Part shown: positions 1 to 7,713 of the stretch, one piece after another
Layout: the number at the start of each line of letters is the position of its first letter
Numbering within the stretch: the stretch's first letter is position 1
Assembly (NCBI GenBank): GCA_020059785.1
Contig: JAGVBL010000050.1
Location: forward strand, 1-8,357
DNA: 8,357 nt
Direction of reading: 5' to 3'
Source: Ignavibacteriales bacterium
GTDB lineage: Bacteria; Bacteroidota; Ignavibacteria; Ignavibacteriales; Melioribacteraceae
Translations under genes and position numbers: made by a program
Notes under the pieces: generated by a model
Databases searched by the model: none
What the model was told of the DNA's origin: nothing
What the model saw: only the letters and a program-made list of their open reading frames with translations

Positions 1-1
1 A

Positions 2-1252
2 ACTGCAATTTATTATGGAGGTCCTGGCGCCCTCTTCTGGATGTGGATGACAGGTTTATTCGGCACAGCATTAAAGTTTGCAGAAGTATCTCTGGCTCAT
101 AAATACAGAGATATTCTACCCGATGGTTCGGCTGCTGGTGGACCGATGTATACAATTGAAAAAGGATTGGGTCCAAAATGGAAATGGCTTGCGATTTTAT
201 TTGCAAGTTTTGCAGTTATCTGTTCCTTTGCAACCGGTAATGCAATTCAAGCATTTACACTTTCCGATCAATTGTTCTCAGAGACAAAACAAATTCTTGG
301 CACAACAAGCTTCTGGACTATTCAACATAATATTATTGGAAACTTTTCCGTATCCTATACTCAAATAATAATCGGGTTATTACTATCAAGCTTAATAGGT
401 CTTGTAATTATTGGTGGTATTAAACGAATTGGAAACGTTACAGGATTTCTTTCACCGTTTATGGCTGTTATTTATGTTTTTGCATCGTTGGTAGTTTTAG
501 CAACCAATCTACATGACGTCATTCCAGCATTCGGGATGATTTTTGAATATGCATTTAATCCACCTGCTCAAATAGCCGGAGTTGGAGGCGGTACATTTTT
601 AATCTGGCTTAACACAGTTTTATGGGGAGTTAAACGCGGATTATATTCTAACGAATCCGGACAAGGAAGCGCACCTATTGCACACTCAACTGCTAAAACA
701 AAATATGGAGTAAGAGAAGGAACAGTTGCGTTATTAGAACCTTTTATCGATACAATTACAATTTGTACATTAACCGGTTTAGTAATAATAAGTACTGAAT
801 CCTGGCATCATACACAGTTTTATGTAAATCATATCGATCCTAATTTCCAGGGAAAGCTTTACAATGCAAGTTTATTAACTTCGCTTGCATTTAAAGAAGG
901 TTTGGCCTGGCTTTTCGATTATGGCGATAAAATTGTAACACTTGGAGTACTTTTATTTGCTACATCAACAATTATCAGCTGGTCTTACTATGGTGATAGA
1001 GCATCGCACTATTTATTCGGACAGAAAGCAATTCTACCTTACAAATGGGTGTTTATAGTATTTGTATTTATTGGAGCAATTGCAGAGTTAGAAGCTATAT
1101 GGGCATTTGGAGATGCTGCACTTGGATTTATGACAGCACCAAACTTACTTACAATAATTTTACTTTCTGGTGTATTGAAGAAAGACGTTAAAAATTACTT
1201 TTCGATGAAGCATATTCCTCATAAGGAATTAGTGAAGGGAAGAAATAAGTAA
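2..1252 (+). CDS. Sodium:alanine/glycine symporter, AGCS family (5' end outside window)
   Basis: Inner-membrane secondary transporter expected to import alanine or glycine with sodium. The reading frame is open to the left edge, so the first Met at base 41 is internal. The visible 416 residues begin with a conserved GGPGALFWMW stretch, and the N-terminal membrane segment or segments are missing. Family signatures follow in order: GGPMYTIEKGLG (about residues 46-57), GGIKRIGNVTGF, GVKRGLYSNESGQGSAPIAH (about 209-228), EPFIDT (246-251), SWSYYGDRA (326-334) and an APNLLTIILLSGV segment near the C-terminus. The signature loop reads NESGQG where NEAG is usual; this is a conservative change. The protein is hydrophobic throughout with a short basic tail. 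The gene is convergent with the phosphofructokinase gene and is not part of the minus-strand clusters. The family call is firm; the exact amino acid carried is not shown by the sequence. Confidence 0.93.
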   Translation, partial: TAIYYGGPGALFWMWMTGLFGTALKFAEVSLAHKYRDILPDGSAAGGPMYTIEKGLGPKWKWLAILFASFAVICSFATGNAIQAFTLSDQLFSETKQILGTTSFWTIQHNIIGNFSVSYTQIIIGLLLSSLIGLVIIGGIKRIGNVTGFLSPFMAVIYVFASLVVLATNLHDVIPAFGMIFEYAFNPPAQIAGVGGGTFLIWLNTVLWGVKRGLYSNESGQGSAPIAHSTAKTKYGVREGTVALLEPFIDTITICTLTGLVIISTESWHHTQFYVNHIDPNFQGKLYNASLLTSLAFKEGLAWLFDYGDKIVTLGVLLFATSTIISWSYYGDRASHYLFGQKAILPYKWVFIVFVFIGAIAELEAIWAFGDAALGFMTAPNLLTIILLSGVLKKDVKNYFSMKHIPHKELVKGRNK

Positions 1253-1274
1253 AGAATAGAATTAAGAAGAAGAT

Positions 1275-1315
1275 CCTTCGAGGTAATGATTTTACCTCGA
1301 AGGTTTGTTATTTTT
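1275..1315. terminator. Shared intrinsic terminator between convergent genes
   Basis: A perfect 12-base-pair inverted repeat (1275-1286 with 1292-1303, arm CCTTCGAGGTAA) encloses a five-base loop. On the plus strand it is followed by the T-rich run TTTGTTATTTTT, so it should end transcription of the symporter gene 22 bases after its stop codon. On the minus strand the hairpin starts 10 bases after the phosphofructokinase stop and is followed by a pyrimidine-rich ATCTTCTTCTT tract. It therefore probably serves both genes, though less canonically in that direction. Confidence 0.85.
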
Positions 1316-2360
1316 ATCCGAAAAATGTTTCAGCTACACTTAATAAATCTTCATCAACAGTTTTAAGTGTTCCTGTTGCATCAGCCAAATCTACTGCAAC
1401 AATATCTTTTCCTCTTAAAGCAGCCATTTTACCCCAGTAGCCATTGTTTACAAGATCAGCAGCAAAGACTCCGTAACGTGTTGCAAGTACTCTATCGAAA
1501 GCAGTTGGACTTCCGCCACGTTGAATATAACCAAGAATTGTAGCTCTTGTTTCAAATCCTGTTCTCTTTTCAATTTCTTCAGCAACAACGTTTCCAATTC
1601 CACCAAGCTTAACATGTCCAAATTCATCTTTCTTAAGGCTGCTAAGAATAAATGAACCATCTTTATCTGTTTGTTCTTCAGTTTGAATTTTAGCACCTTC
1701 GGATACAACTACAATACTAAAACTCTTGCCGCTTTCGTGACGTTTTTTAATTACATCACATACAGTATCGATATTAAAAGGTCTTTCTGGAACAAGAATA
1801 ATATCTGCACCTCCGGCAATACCGGAATGAATTGCAATCCAACCCGCATGCCTTCCCATAACTTCAACTACCATAACCCGGTTATGAGCTTCTGCAGTCG
1901 TATGTAATCGGTCGATTGCTTCAGTTGCAATATTTACAGCAGTATCGAAACCGAATGTATAATCTGTTGCATTAAGATCATTATCAATTGTTTTTGGAAC
2001 TCCGACAATTTTAACACCAGCTTTAAAAAGTTTAGCAGCAATACCAAGTGTATCTTCTCCACCGATTGCAATCAGAGCTTCAATTCCGTTAGCTTCCATA
2101 TTTTTCTTAACCGTTTCTTCACCATTTGGAACTTTGTATATGTTTGTTCGGGATGTACCGATTATAGTACCGCCTCTATGAAGAATACCGGAAATCGATT
2201 CGCGGTCAAGTTTAGAATAATTATTTTCAAGTAAACCTCTCCAACCTTCCCTAATTCCAATCAACTCGTGTCCATATTGTAATGACTTTCTAACAACAGC
2301 TCTAATTACTGCATTTAATCCCGGACAATCACCGCCACCGGTTAAAACACCTATTTTCAT
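1314..2360 (-). CDS. pfp: 6-phosphofructokinase, predicted pyrophosphate-dependent
   Basis: Cytoplasmic glycolytic enzyme that phosphorylates fructose 6-phosphate to fructose 1,6-bisphosphate. The 348 residues match the mixed-substrate (group III) PfkA clade: phosphate-binding GGGDCPGLNA (8-17), GGED (100-103), PKTIDND with catalytic Asp126 (122-128), MGR (168-170), PERPF (191-195) and IQRGGSP (279-285). Two positions decide the phosphoryl donor. The residue equivalent to E. coli Gly104 is Asp103, and the one equivalent to Gly124 is Lys123. Asp plus Lys is the pattern of PPi-dependent enzymes; ATP enzymes have Gly at these sites. A PPi enzyme is reversible and could also serve gluconeogenesis. 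The gene starts 16 bases after the helicase stop codon, with its own GAGGT ribosome binding site, so the two are probably cotranscribed. The family is certain; donor specificity is predicted from residues only, and an annotator could equally label it pfkA. Confidence 0.93.
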   Translation of the reverse strand: MKIGVLTGGGDCPGLNAVIRAVVRKSLQYGHELIGIREGWRGLLENNYSKLDRESISGILHRGGTIIGTSRTNIYKVPNGEETVKKNMEANGIEALIAIGGEDTLGIAAKLFKAGVKIVGVPKTIDNDLNATDYTFGFDTAVNIATEAIDRLHTTAEAHNRVMVVEVMGRHAGWIAIHSGIAGGADIILVPERPFNIDTVCDVIKKRHESGKSFSIVVVSEGAKIQTEEQTDKDGSFILSSLKKDEFGHVKLGGIGNVVAEEIEKRTGFETRATILGYIQRGGSPTAFDRVLATRYGVFAADLVNNGYWGKMAALRGKDIVAVDLADATGTLKTVDEDLLSVAETFFG

Positions 2361-2366
2361 TTTTTT

Positions 2367-2371
2367 ACCTC
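2367..2371 (-). promoter_or_regulatory. Ribosome binding site of the phosphofructokinase gene
   Basis: GAGGT lies six A residues before the ATG, inside the 16-base gap after the helicase stop codon. It fixes the start at 2360 and supports translation from a shared helicase-kinase transcript. Confidence 0.75.
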
Positions 2372-2376
2372 ATATT

Positions 2377-4548
2377 TTATAATAGTTTTAGATTTGCAAA
2401 TTTGGATAACAGTTGTTTTGTACCGCTCTCTTCAAATGCAATTGTAACTCTCTGAAGTTCACCGTTACCAACTATTTGCAATATTTTTCCAACACCAAAA
2501 ACCTGATGAACAACACGGCTACCAACACGCAGCGATCTTCGTTCCTGATCATAGTCATCATAACTTTCCTGGTAAAATTCATCAACCAGATCTCTTTTAC
2601 GTCTTCCGGATTTTCGACCTGCGCCATGCAATTCCTCAAACGTGTCTTCATCAAGTTCATCAAGAAATCTTGATTTACTTTGATAAGCAACTTCGCCGAA
2701 TCTGTAACGTGAACGGGCATAAGTAAGAAATACTTTTTGCTTGGCACGTGTTAAGGCAACATAGAATAATCTTCTTTCTTCTTCCAGCTTTGAATCGGAA
2801 TCGAACCTTGGATTGAGCGGAAAGATATCTTCTTCTAAACCGGTTATAAATATTAGCGGGAACTCAAGACCTTTTGCACTGTGAACGGTCATTAATGTTA
2901 CTGAATTTTCTCTTTCATTGTATTGATCAACACCGGAAATAAGAGAGACTTCTGCAACAAATTCTTCGAGTGTTGAATCGGGATTTTCCTTACTATGCTG
3001 TTGAACCGCGCTAAGGAGTTCCTGGATATTATCATACCGGCTCATCGACTCCGGACTATTTTCTTCTTTATAGATTTTCAGAATTCCAAGTTCAGCAACA
3101 AGAGCAGAGGTTAATTCTCCTATTGAGAGTTTATCTTTAAGATCGATATATTTATCGAGTAACAATTTGAATTGCTTAACATTCTTTTGTATCCGTTCTT
3201 TCACTTCAATAACCTCGAATACGCGGGACATTGTTGCAAATAAGGAGAGATTAAGTTTACGGGCAAAAGCTATCATTTTGGAAATTGATGTGTTGCCGAT
3301 ACCTCTTTGAGGAAAATTCATTATGCGTAATAAACTTTCTTCATCGTTCTGATTAGTAAGGACTCGTAAATATGCAATTACATCTTTAACTTCTTTCCTT
3401 CTATAAAATTCCACGCCGCCCACAATTTTGTAAGGAATTTTTTCTCTTCTCAATGCATCTTCAAGAGCACGGGATTGAGAATTCAAACGGTAGAACAATG
3501 CAATATCATTTAATGATATTTTGCGTGTAGAAATTTCCTTTTTAATTCTCTTAGCAATCTGGAATGCTTCATCCTTTTCATCGGATGCTCTAATTAATGT
3601 TAATTCCTCGCCGTCATTATTTTCTGTCCATAATGTTTTTGTAATCTGTTCTGTGTTGTTCTTAATTATAGAATCGGCAGCAGCAAGAATCAATTTTGTT
3701 GAACGGTAATTCTGTTCAAGCCGGAATATTTTTGCTCCTTTAAAATCTTTTTTAAAGTTGAGCATATTTTTAATTTCGGCACCGCGCCAGCTATAAATAC
3801 TTTGAGCATCATCGCCAACAACACAGATTTTATCTTTTACCGGACTTAATAGTTTAAGCAGTTCATATTGTGCTTTGTTTGTATCCTGGTACTCATCAAC
3901 AAGAATATACTTGAATTGTTTTTTATACTTGGAAAGAATTTTAGGATTATCATTAAACAGTTCTATTGGTTTCAAAAGTAAGTCGTCAAAATCCATTGCA
4001 TTGTTTTCAAACAATCTTTTATTGTATTCGATATAGACTTCCAAGAATTTTTTATCAGCAAGGGTTGTAGCCATATGCTTACCGAAGTTTTCCGGTTTAA
4101 TCATCTGGTTTTTTAGATAACTTATTTTATGCTGAACACCATTTGGGGTTAGATTTTCGAGATTGATATTCAGACTTTGTAACACATTACTTACAAGAGA
4201 AATAGAATCCTCACGGTCGTAAATTGAAAAATTAGAGTGATAGTTAATAGCTTTTGCTTCCACTCTTAAGATTTTAGCAAAAATTGAGTGAAAAGTCCCC
4301 ATCCAGAGTGAACCGGCTTTTTTACCAACAAGAGAACGGATACGGTCTTTCATCTCTTTTGCAGCTTTATTTGTAAATGTGAGAGCAAGAATTGAATCCG
4401 GTTCCATTCCTTGATCGATTAAATAAGCGATTTTATAGGTTAAAACGCGTGTTTTTCCAGATCCAGCACCAGCAACAATCATGTGGGGTCCGGAATTGTA
4501 CTCAACGGCTTTCAGTTGTTCCTGATTTAAGTCATTAAGAATTTTCAT
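2377..4548 (-). CDS. pcrA: PcrA/UvrD-type superfamily 1A DNA helicase
   Basis: ATP-driven 3'-5' DNA helicase for nucleotide excision repair, mismatch repair and clearing of replication and recombination intermediates in the cytoplasm. All SF1A motifs are intact in 723 residues, the normal family length: Q motif LNQEQLKAV (7-15), Walker A AGAGSGKT (26-33), Ia ALTFTNKAAKEM (55-66), Walker B VDEYQDTN (217-224), III VGDDAQSIYSWRGA (244-257), IV NYRST (280-284), V TVHSAKGLEF (554-563) and VI ERRLFYVALTRA (591-602). An acidic/basic linker (about 630-675) leads to a C-terminal Tudor-like domain containing HQVFGVGKIL (681-690), which in PcrA/UvrD contacts RNA polymerase. The presence of this domain and the absence of nuclease or RecB-like parts argue against Rep or AddA. 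There is no clear Shine-Dalgarno before the ATG; the leader is A-rich. Whether PcrA or UvrD is the better name cannot be settled by sequence alone. Confidence 0.95.
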   Translation of the reverse strand: MKILNDLNQEQLKAVEYNSGPHMIVAGAGSGKTRVLTYKIAYLIDQGMEPDSILALTFTNKAAKEMKDRIRSLVGKKAGSLWMGTFHSIFAKILRVEAKAINYHSNFSIYDREDSISLVSNVLQSLNINLENLTPNGVQHKISYLKNQMIKPENFGKHMATTLADKKFLEVYIEYNKRLFENNAMDFDDLLLKPIELFNDNPKILSKYKKQFKYILVDEYQDTNKAQYELLKLLSPVKDKICVVGDDAQSIYSWRGAEIKNMLNFKKDFKGAKIFRLEQNYRSTKLILAAADSIIKNNTEQITKTLWTENNDGEELTLIRASDEKDEAFQIAKRIKKEISTRKISLNDIALFYRLNSQSRALEDALRREKIPYKIVGGVEFYRRKEVKDVIAYLRVLTNQNDEESLLRIMNFPQRGIGNTSISKMIAFARKLNLSLFATMSRVFEVIEVKERIQKNVKQFKLLLDKYIDLKDKLSIGELTSALVAELGILKIYKEENSPESMSRYDNIQELLSAVQQHSKENPDSTLEEFVAEVSLISGVDQYNERENSVTLMTVHSAKGLEFPLIFITGLEEDIFPLNPRFDSDSKLEEERRLFYVALTRAKQKVFLTYARSRYRFGEVAYQSKSRFLDELDEDTFEELHGAGRKSGRRKRDLVDEFYQESYDDYDQERRSLRVGSRVVHQVFGVGKILQIVGNGELQRVTIAFEESGTKQLLSKFANLKLL

Positions 4549-4580
4549 GGTTTTTGGCTTTTTTGTGGATTTTTAGCTGC

Positions 4581-4611
4581 CAAAGGTATGAAAAATTGAT
4601 TGGATTTTCAA
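4581..4611 (-). promoter_or_regulatory. Candidate Bacteroidota-type promoter for the helicase-kinase operon
   Basis: Read on the minus strand, TTG (4609-4611) is followed by a 20-base spacer and TACCTTTG (4581-4588). This fits the Bacteroidota -33 TTG / -7 TAnnTTTG arrangement with the expected spacing. Transcription would begin near 4574-4577 and give a leader of roughly 26-30 bases before the helicase ATG at 4548. The site lies in the only sizeable gap (105 bases) between the upstream aminopeptidase gene and the helicase gene. Assignment is by motif match only. Confidence 0.6.
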
Positions 4612-4653
4612 TTAATATTTATGGAAATAAATTTTTTTTAAAAACGGGTGTGG

Positions 4654-5616
4654 TTATATCAAAAGCTTACCATTCTTCATAATTATCTTTCCATCAAAGT
4701 AAACAGTTGGCTTTTTAACCACTCCATCAAGGTGAATAGGAACATTCACGTTGCCACCCATAGACTTATTATCACCGATAGCAATATGAATTGTACCCAT
4801 AACTTTTTCATCTTCAAGAAGTAAACCGCTAAGCTTTGCTTTATCATTAGTCCCAATTCCAAATTCAGCAATGTTACGTGCAGACAAATCATAATCATGT
4901 AAAATTTTATTCAACTTATCTGCCTGGGAACCACCGGAGATTTCAACAGCAAATCCCTCTTCAACAACAAATTTAATCGGTTTACCTTTAATAACACCGA
5001 TTCCCGCCATGGAACCATCAACAATAAAAACGCCATTAGATTTTCCTTCGAGAGGCGCAATGTATGCTTCTCCAGTTGGTAAATTACCACTCTCCCCTTT
5101 TGCATGGAATAATCCTTTGCTTGCATGACCTTTGCGTGTGGAAATATCCATAGTAATATCAGTTCCATTTGGTGCGGTTACTTTAACAACATTTGTATCG
5201 GTTAATATATCAGTAAGTTTTATTGTAAGTGCGGCAATTTTTTTATAATCTGCATTAAGTCCGCGTATCATTACATCTTCTGTAATTCCGGGAAATGTTG
5301 CAATTCTTGCACCGAGTGCGGATGCTTCCCTTCTTGCATTTGTATGTGTTAATGATTTTGTTGTAGGGCAAAGAACCACATCAAACATTTTCATCAATTC
5401 AGCAATTTGTTTTGGAGGTTCCTGTCCGTGCATCTCTCTCGATTTCATTTCGAGATAAAGACTTTCGTGCCCGAGTGATAAGCTATTTTTATATAGGTTA
5501 TAACCGATTTTTCTTTTCAATTCATCTGTAACAATTAGCACAGATTCATTTGGTTGAGTGCCCATGCAATCACGAATAGCTATTATAGAAGCTTTATCAA
5601 GTGCAGTCAGTTTCAT
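4654..5616 (-). CDS. Short M29-like metallo-aminopeptidase (AmpS/aminopeptidase T family)
   Basis: Predicted cytoplasmic metal-dependent aminopeptidase that removes N-terminal residues from peptides. At 320 residues it is shorter than classical aminopeptidase T (about 400). The family metal-ligand series is visible in order: Glu183 in PTGEAYIAP, Glu251 in AEFGIGTN, His277 in GTIHIAIGDN, then His295 and Asp297 in HLDGVV. The spacing closely follows the M29 pattern, except that the stretch between the two His residues is about 13 residues shorter. The catalytic Tyr of aminopeptidase T has no obvious counterpart there; Lys284 and Met286 lie in that region. No signal peptide is seen. The start is set by a strong AAGAGGT site four bases before the ATG. 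The gene follows the barrel protein gene with a nine-base gap, so it is almost certainly cotranscribed with it. The related NicX-type dihydroxypyridine dioxygenases share the fold and are the main alternative, but the peptidase neighbours favour an aminopeptidase. Confidence 0.8.
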   Translation of the reverse strand: MKLTALDKASIIAIRDCMGTQPNESVLIVTDELKRKIGYNLYKNSLSLGHESLYLEMKSREMHGQEPPKQIAELMKMFDVVLCPTTKSLTHTNARREASALGARIATFPGITEDVMIRGLNADYKKIAALTIKLTDILTDTNVVKVTAPNGTDITMDISTRKGHASKGLFHAKGESGNLPTGEAYIAPLEGKSNGVFIVDGSMAGIGVIKGKPIKFVVEEGFAVEISGGSQADKLNKILHDYDLSARNIAEFGIGTNDKAKLSGLLLEDEKVMGTIHIAIGDNKSMGGNVNVPIHLDGVVKKPTVYFDGKIIMKNGKLLI

Positions 5617-5620
5617 AAAT

Positions 5621-5627
5621 ACCTCTT
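5621..5627 (-). promoter_or_regulatory. Ribosome binding site overlapping the upstream stop codon
   Basis: AAGAGGT sits four bases before the aminopeptidase ATG. Its first two bases are the last two of the TAA stop codon of the barrel-protein gene (5626-5628). This overlap supports one transcript and possibly translational coupling. Confidence 0.75.
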
Positions 5628-6372
5628 AAAGTGGAAAGCCGATATTCAATTGAACGGTTGTCATCAATCCGCCTTTTGAAACCGGGTTAGAAATTTTTGT
5701 TGGACCTGTTAATAATTCCGATTTTAAATCAATCTGATCAACTTTTAGAAAGTTATAGCTTGCAGTCCCTTCTAAGCTAATATAATCCGGTACTATGTGA
5801 ATAATTAAACCTGTTGCAACGTAATAGTTCACCTTATTCGATTGAGGTTCATATTTAATTTCTGACAGTTGATTTACATCTCTAAAAGTTGTGTGAACAA
5901 ATTCAATGTTATTAAAAACAACCCCGCCTTCAACAACCTTAAAATCAACAAGTGCAAAAAGTGGAACACCAACATCAAGAGCTAATCCCCAATGATTGAG
6001 TGATAACTGATATTTGTTTTTGATTACCGAATTTTGATCATTAGCATTCTGCTCAAGATTCTCTTTTATGAATTGATAATATCCTTTGGCAGAGATAAAA
6101 AAGTTATCGAACTTTGCCCGGAAGATATTTGCACCAATTCTGTAACCGGTACCTTTCTTAAATTCAACATTGGATTTCGGAACGGGTCCATAGTAGTTCA
6201 GTTTAATATATTGATTAATGCCGTCAACCTTATATTGTTGTTCCGAAAATCCGGCATAAAATCCACTCAAACCTAAACAGCCGAATCCGAATGTTTGCGG
6301 ATATACAGAATAGAATGGAAATAAAATAATTATCAGCAAAGTAATTTTTTTAATAAAACTATTATTCTTCAT
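5626..6372 (-). CDS. Exported beta-rich protein, probable small outer-membrane barrel
   Basis: I do not recognise a named family. From the chosen start the protein has 248 residues. MKNNSFIKK is followed by a hydrophobic core (about 10-20) and a plausible signal-peptidase site after Gln26 (VYPQ|T). The mature part is rich in Gly, Tyr, Phe and Asn with alternating hydrophobic stretches, for example around 124-142, 182-194, 196-210 and 235-248. It ends in an amphipathic strand finishing NIGFPL, as outer-membrane barrels often do. About 225 mature residues would suit a small barrel. The frame stays open much further upstream, to 6612, but that extension lies over the transporter gene and is not believed. 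Met at 6390 is a possible alternative start with no spaced ribosome binding site. The gene sits between the MFSD1-like transporter and the aminopeptidase, so a role in peptide passage across the outer membrane is possible but unproven. Confidence 0.75.
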   Translation of the reverse strand: MKNNSFIKKITLLIIILFPFYSVYPQTFGFGCLGLSGFYAGFSEQQYKVDGINQYIKLNYYGPVPKSNVEFKKGTGYRIGANIFRAKFDNFFISAKGYYQFIKENLEQNANDQNSVIKNKYQLSLNHWGLALDVGVPLFALVDFKVVEGGVVFNNIEFVHTTFRDVNQLSEIKYEPQSNKVNYYVATGLIIHIVPDYISLEGTASYNFLKVDQIDLKSELLTGPTKISNPVSKGGLMTTVQLNIGFPL

Positions 6373-6384
6373 TAAATGTATTTT

Positions 6385-6388
6385 CTCC
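6385..6388 (-). promoter_or_regulatory. Weak ribosome binding site supporting the barrel-protein start
   Basis: GGAG lies 12 bases before the ATG at 6372, which is long but usable spacing. It overlaps the alternative ATG at 6390, which itself has only GGGA immediately adjacent. Together with the MKN-type signal peptide this favours 6372. Confidence 0.45.
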
Positions 6389-6436
6389 ATTCCCGGAATA
6401 AATTTACAAAAAATAAAAACTAACTTCTTATACGTT

Positions 6437-7690
6437 CTATTTAATTCCCTTTTCCAATCCATGCGAGTTTGGACCCATTTCACTTCTTCGTAACATGAAT
6501 GCGAAAATAAGTCCGAAAAATCCAAGTGAAGAAAAGATCCACATTCCCATTGTATAGCCACCGGAGAAATCATTTGCCCAACCAATAATAAAGTTAAATC
6601 CGGCAAGCCCAATGTTTTGAATCATAGTCATTAACCCGTAAGCGGTTCCTAATTTAGATTCATCAACAATTATTGCAACAGAAGGCCACATTACTGCCGG
6701 AATAAGTGAAAATGCTAATCCCATCATTGCCATTGGAATGTATAACGTAACATTTGTGTAAGCCATTAGTAAATAAACCGGAACAAGAATAAGCGAACCT
6801 AACATCATAAGTAATGATCTCTTTCCGATATAATCTGCAAACAAACCGAATAAAGGTGTTAATATCATTGCAGAAAGTGTAAGCATGCTGGAAAGGAATC
6901 CTCCGAATTCCCGGGTAGTACCGTGAACATCAATAAAAAATTTAACGGCAAATGTCTGGAATGGAAATATTCCTGAATAAAATGTAACACATAGAAGTAC
7001 AACAAACCAGTATGAATTACTGAATGAAAATATTTCTTTGAAATTAATTTTATCCTGTCTGGGAACCGGACGAAGTGAATAATTTTTTTCTGCATAAGAA
7101 TCCATTCCCCAATAAATCACTACTGATACTATTGATATAACTCCTGCTGCAACAGAAATTAATAACGGGTATTGCCAACTATCATATAAACCTCTTGCCC
7201 ATGTTGGAGAATTAAGAGCAGCAAATGATCCTAATCTTGCAAGGGTCAAATTCAAACCGAATGCAAATGATAATTGTTTTCCTTTAAACCATCTTCCGAT
7301 AACGGTAGTAACTGCTACAATCATTGATTCGGCTCCAAGACCAAATACAAGCCGTCCAATTGCCATAAAAGTTAAATCGTTAGATGAAGCAGTTATAATT
7401 GCTCCTGTTAAACAGAGTGCGGTAAAAATAAATGTTGAAATCCGTGTTCCAATTTTATCAATTATTATTCCGCCAATTAAAACCATTAGAACATTCGGAA
7501 CGCTGTAAATACCCTGAAGCAGTCCAATGTTGGAATCAGTAAAACCAAGTTGTTTTACAAGCAGATCTGCAAGCGGACTAATACTATCGTAGATATAGTA
7601 ATTTCCGAACATAGCAAGAGAAACAAAAATTAAAATAATCCACCTGAAAACAGCGGAGGGTTCCGGTTTATTTATTATTTGATTTTCCAT
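6437..7690 (-). CDS. MFS transporter of the MFSD1 family, predicted dipeptide transporter
   Basis: Inner-membrane protein of 417 residues with about 12 hydrophobic segments and a central basic loop (about 197-218), the normal MFS layout. Several stretches closely resemble animal MFSD1: MFGNYYIYD (27-35), YSVPNV (62-67) before GGIIIDK (73-79), GRLVFGLGAES (112-122), WFKGKQL (134-140), LARLGS (150-155), VMWPSVA (333-339) and LGTAYG (347-352). Human MFSD1 works with GLMP as a lysosomal dipeptide uniporter. From memory, its substrate-terminus residues are Glu150 and Arg181; Glu121 and Arg152 here fall in the same motifs with the same 31-residue spacing. No GLMP-like partner is seen. Translation starts with ATG four bases after AAGAGA. 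The gene lies 77 bases after pepD and 64 bases before the barrel protein gene, all in one direction. MFS membership is certain; dipeptides as substrate are inferred from family and neighbours. Confidence 0.88.
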   Translation of the reverse strand: MENQIINKPEPSAVFRWIILIFVSLAMFGNYYIYDSISPLADLLVKQLGFTDSNIGLLQGIYSVPNVLMVLIGGIIIDKIGTRISTFIFTALCLTGAIITASSNDLTFMAIGRLVFGLGAESMIVAVTTVIGRWFKGKQLSFAFGLNLTLARLGSFAALNSPTWARGLYDSWQYPLLISVAAGVISIVSVVIYWGMDSYAEKNYSLRPVPRQDKINFKEIFSFSNSYWFVVLLCVTFYSGIFPFQTFAVKFFIDVHGTTREFGGFLSSMLTLSAMILTPLFGLFADYIGKRSLLMMLGSLILVPVYLLMAYTNVTLYIPMAMMGLAFSLIPAVMWPSVAIIVDESKLGTAYGLMTMIQNIGLAGFNFIIGWANDFSGGYTMGMWIFSSLGFFGLIFAFMLRRSEMGPNSHGLEKGIK

Positions 7691-7713
7691 TATGTCTCTT
7701 AATAATCATGATC

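Noticed and set aside
2413..2673. Plus-strand open frame of 86 codons opposite the helicase gene
   Set aside because: It is antisense to a strongly conserved gene, with no recognisable protein features; the same applies to the plus-strand frames at 1671-1907, 3521-3709 and 6034-6276.
4617..4632. AT-only inverted repeat (ATTTAT/ATAAAT) as a terminator after the aminopeptidase gene
   Set aside because: The six-pair stem contains no GC pairs and is not followed by a T run on the minus strand.
6277..6279. Cys32 of the barrel protein as a lipoprotein cysteine
   Set aside because: The residues before it (GFG) do not form a lipobox, and it lies several residues past the likely signal-peptidase site.
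6373..6612. N-terminal extension of the barrel-protein frame up to 6612
   Set aside because: It lies in another frame over the C-terminal part of the MFSD1-like gene, lacks a believable start, and would bury the signal peptide inside the protein.
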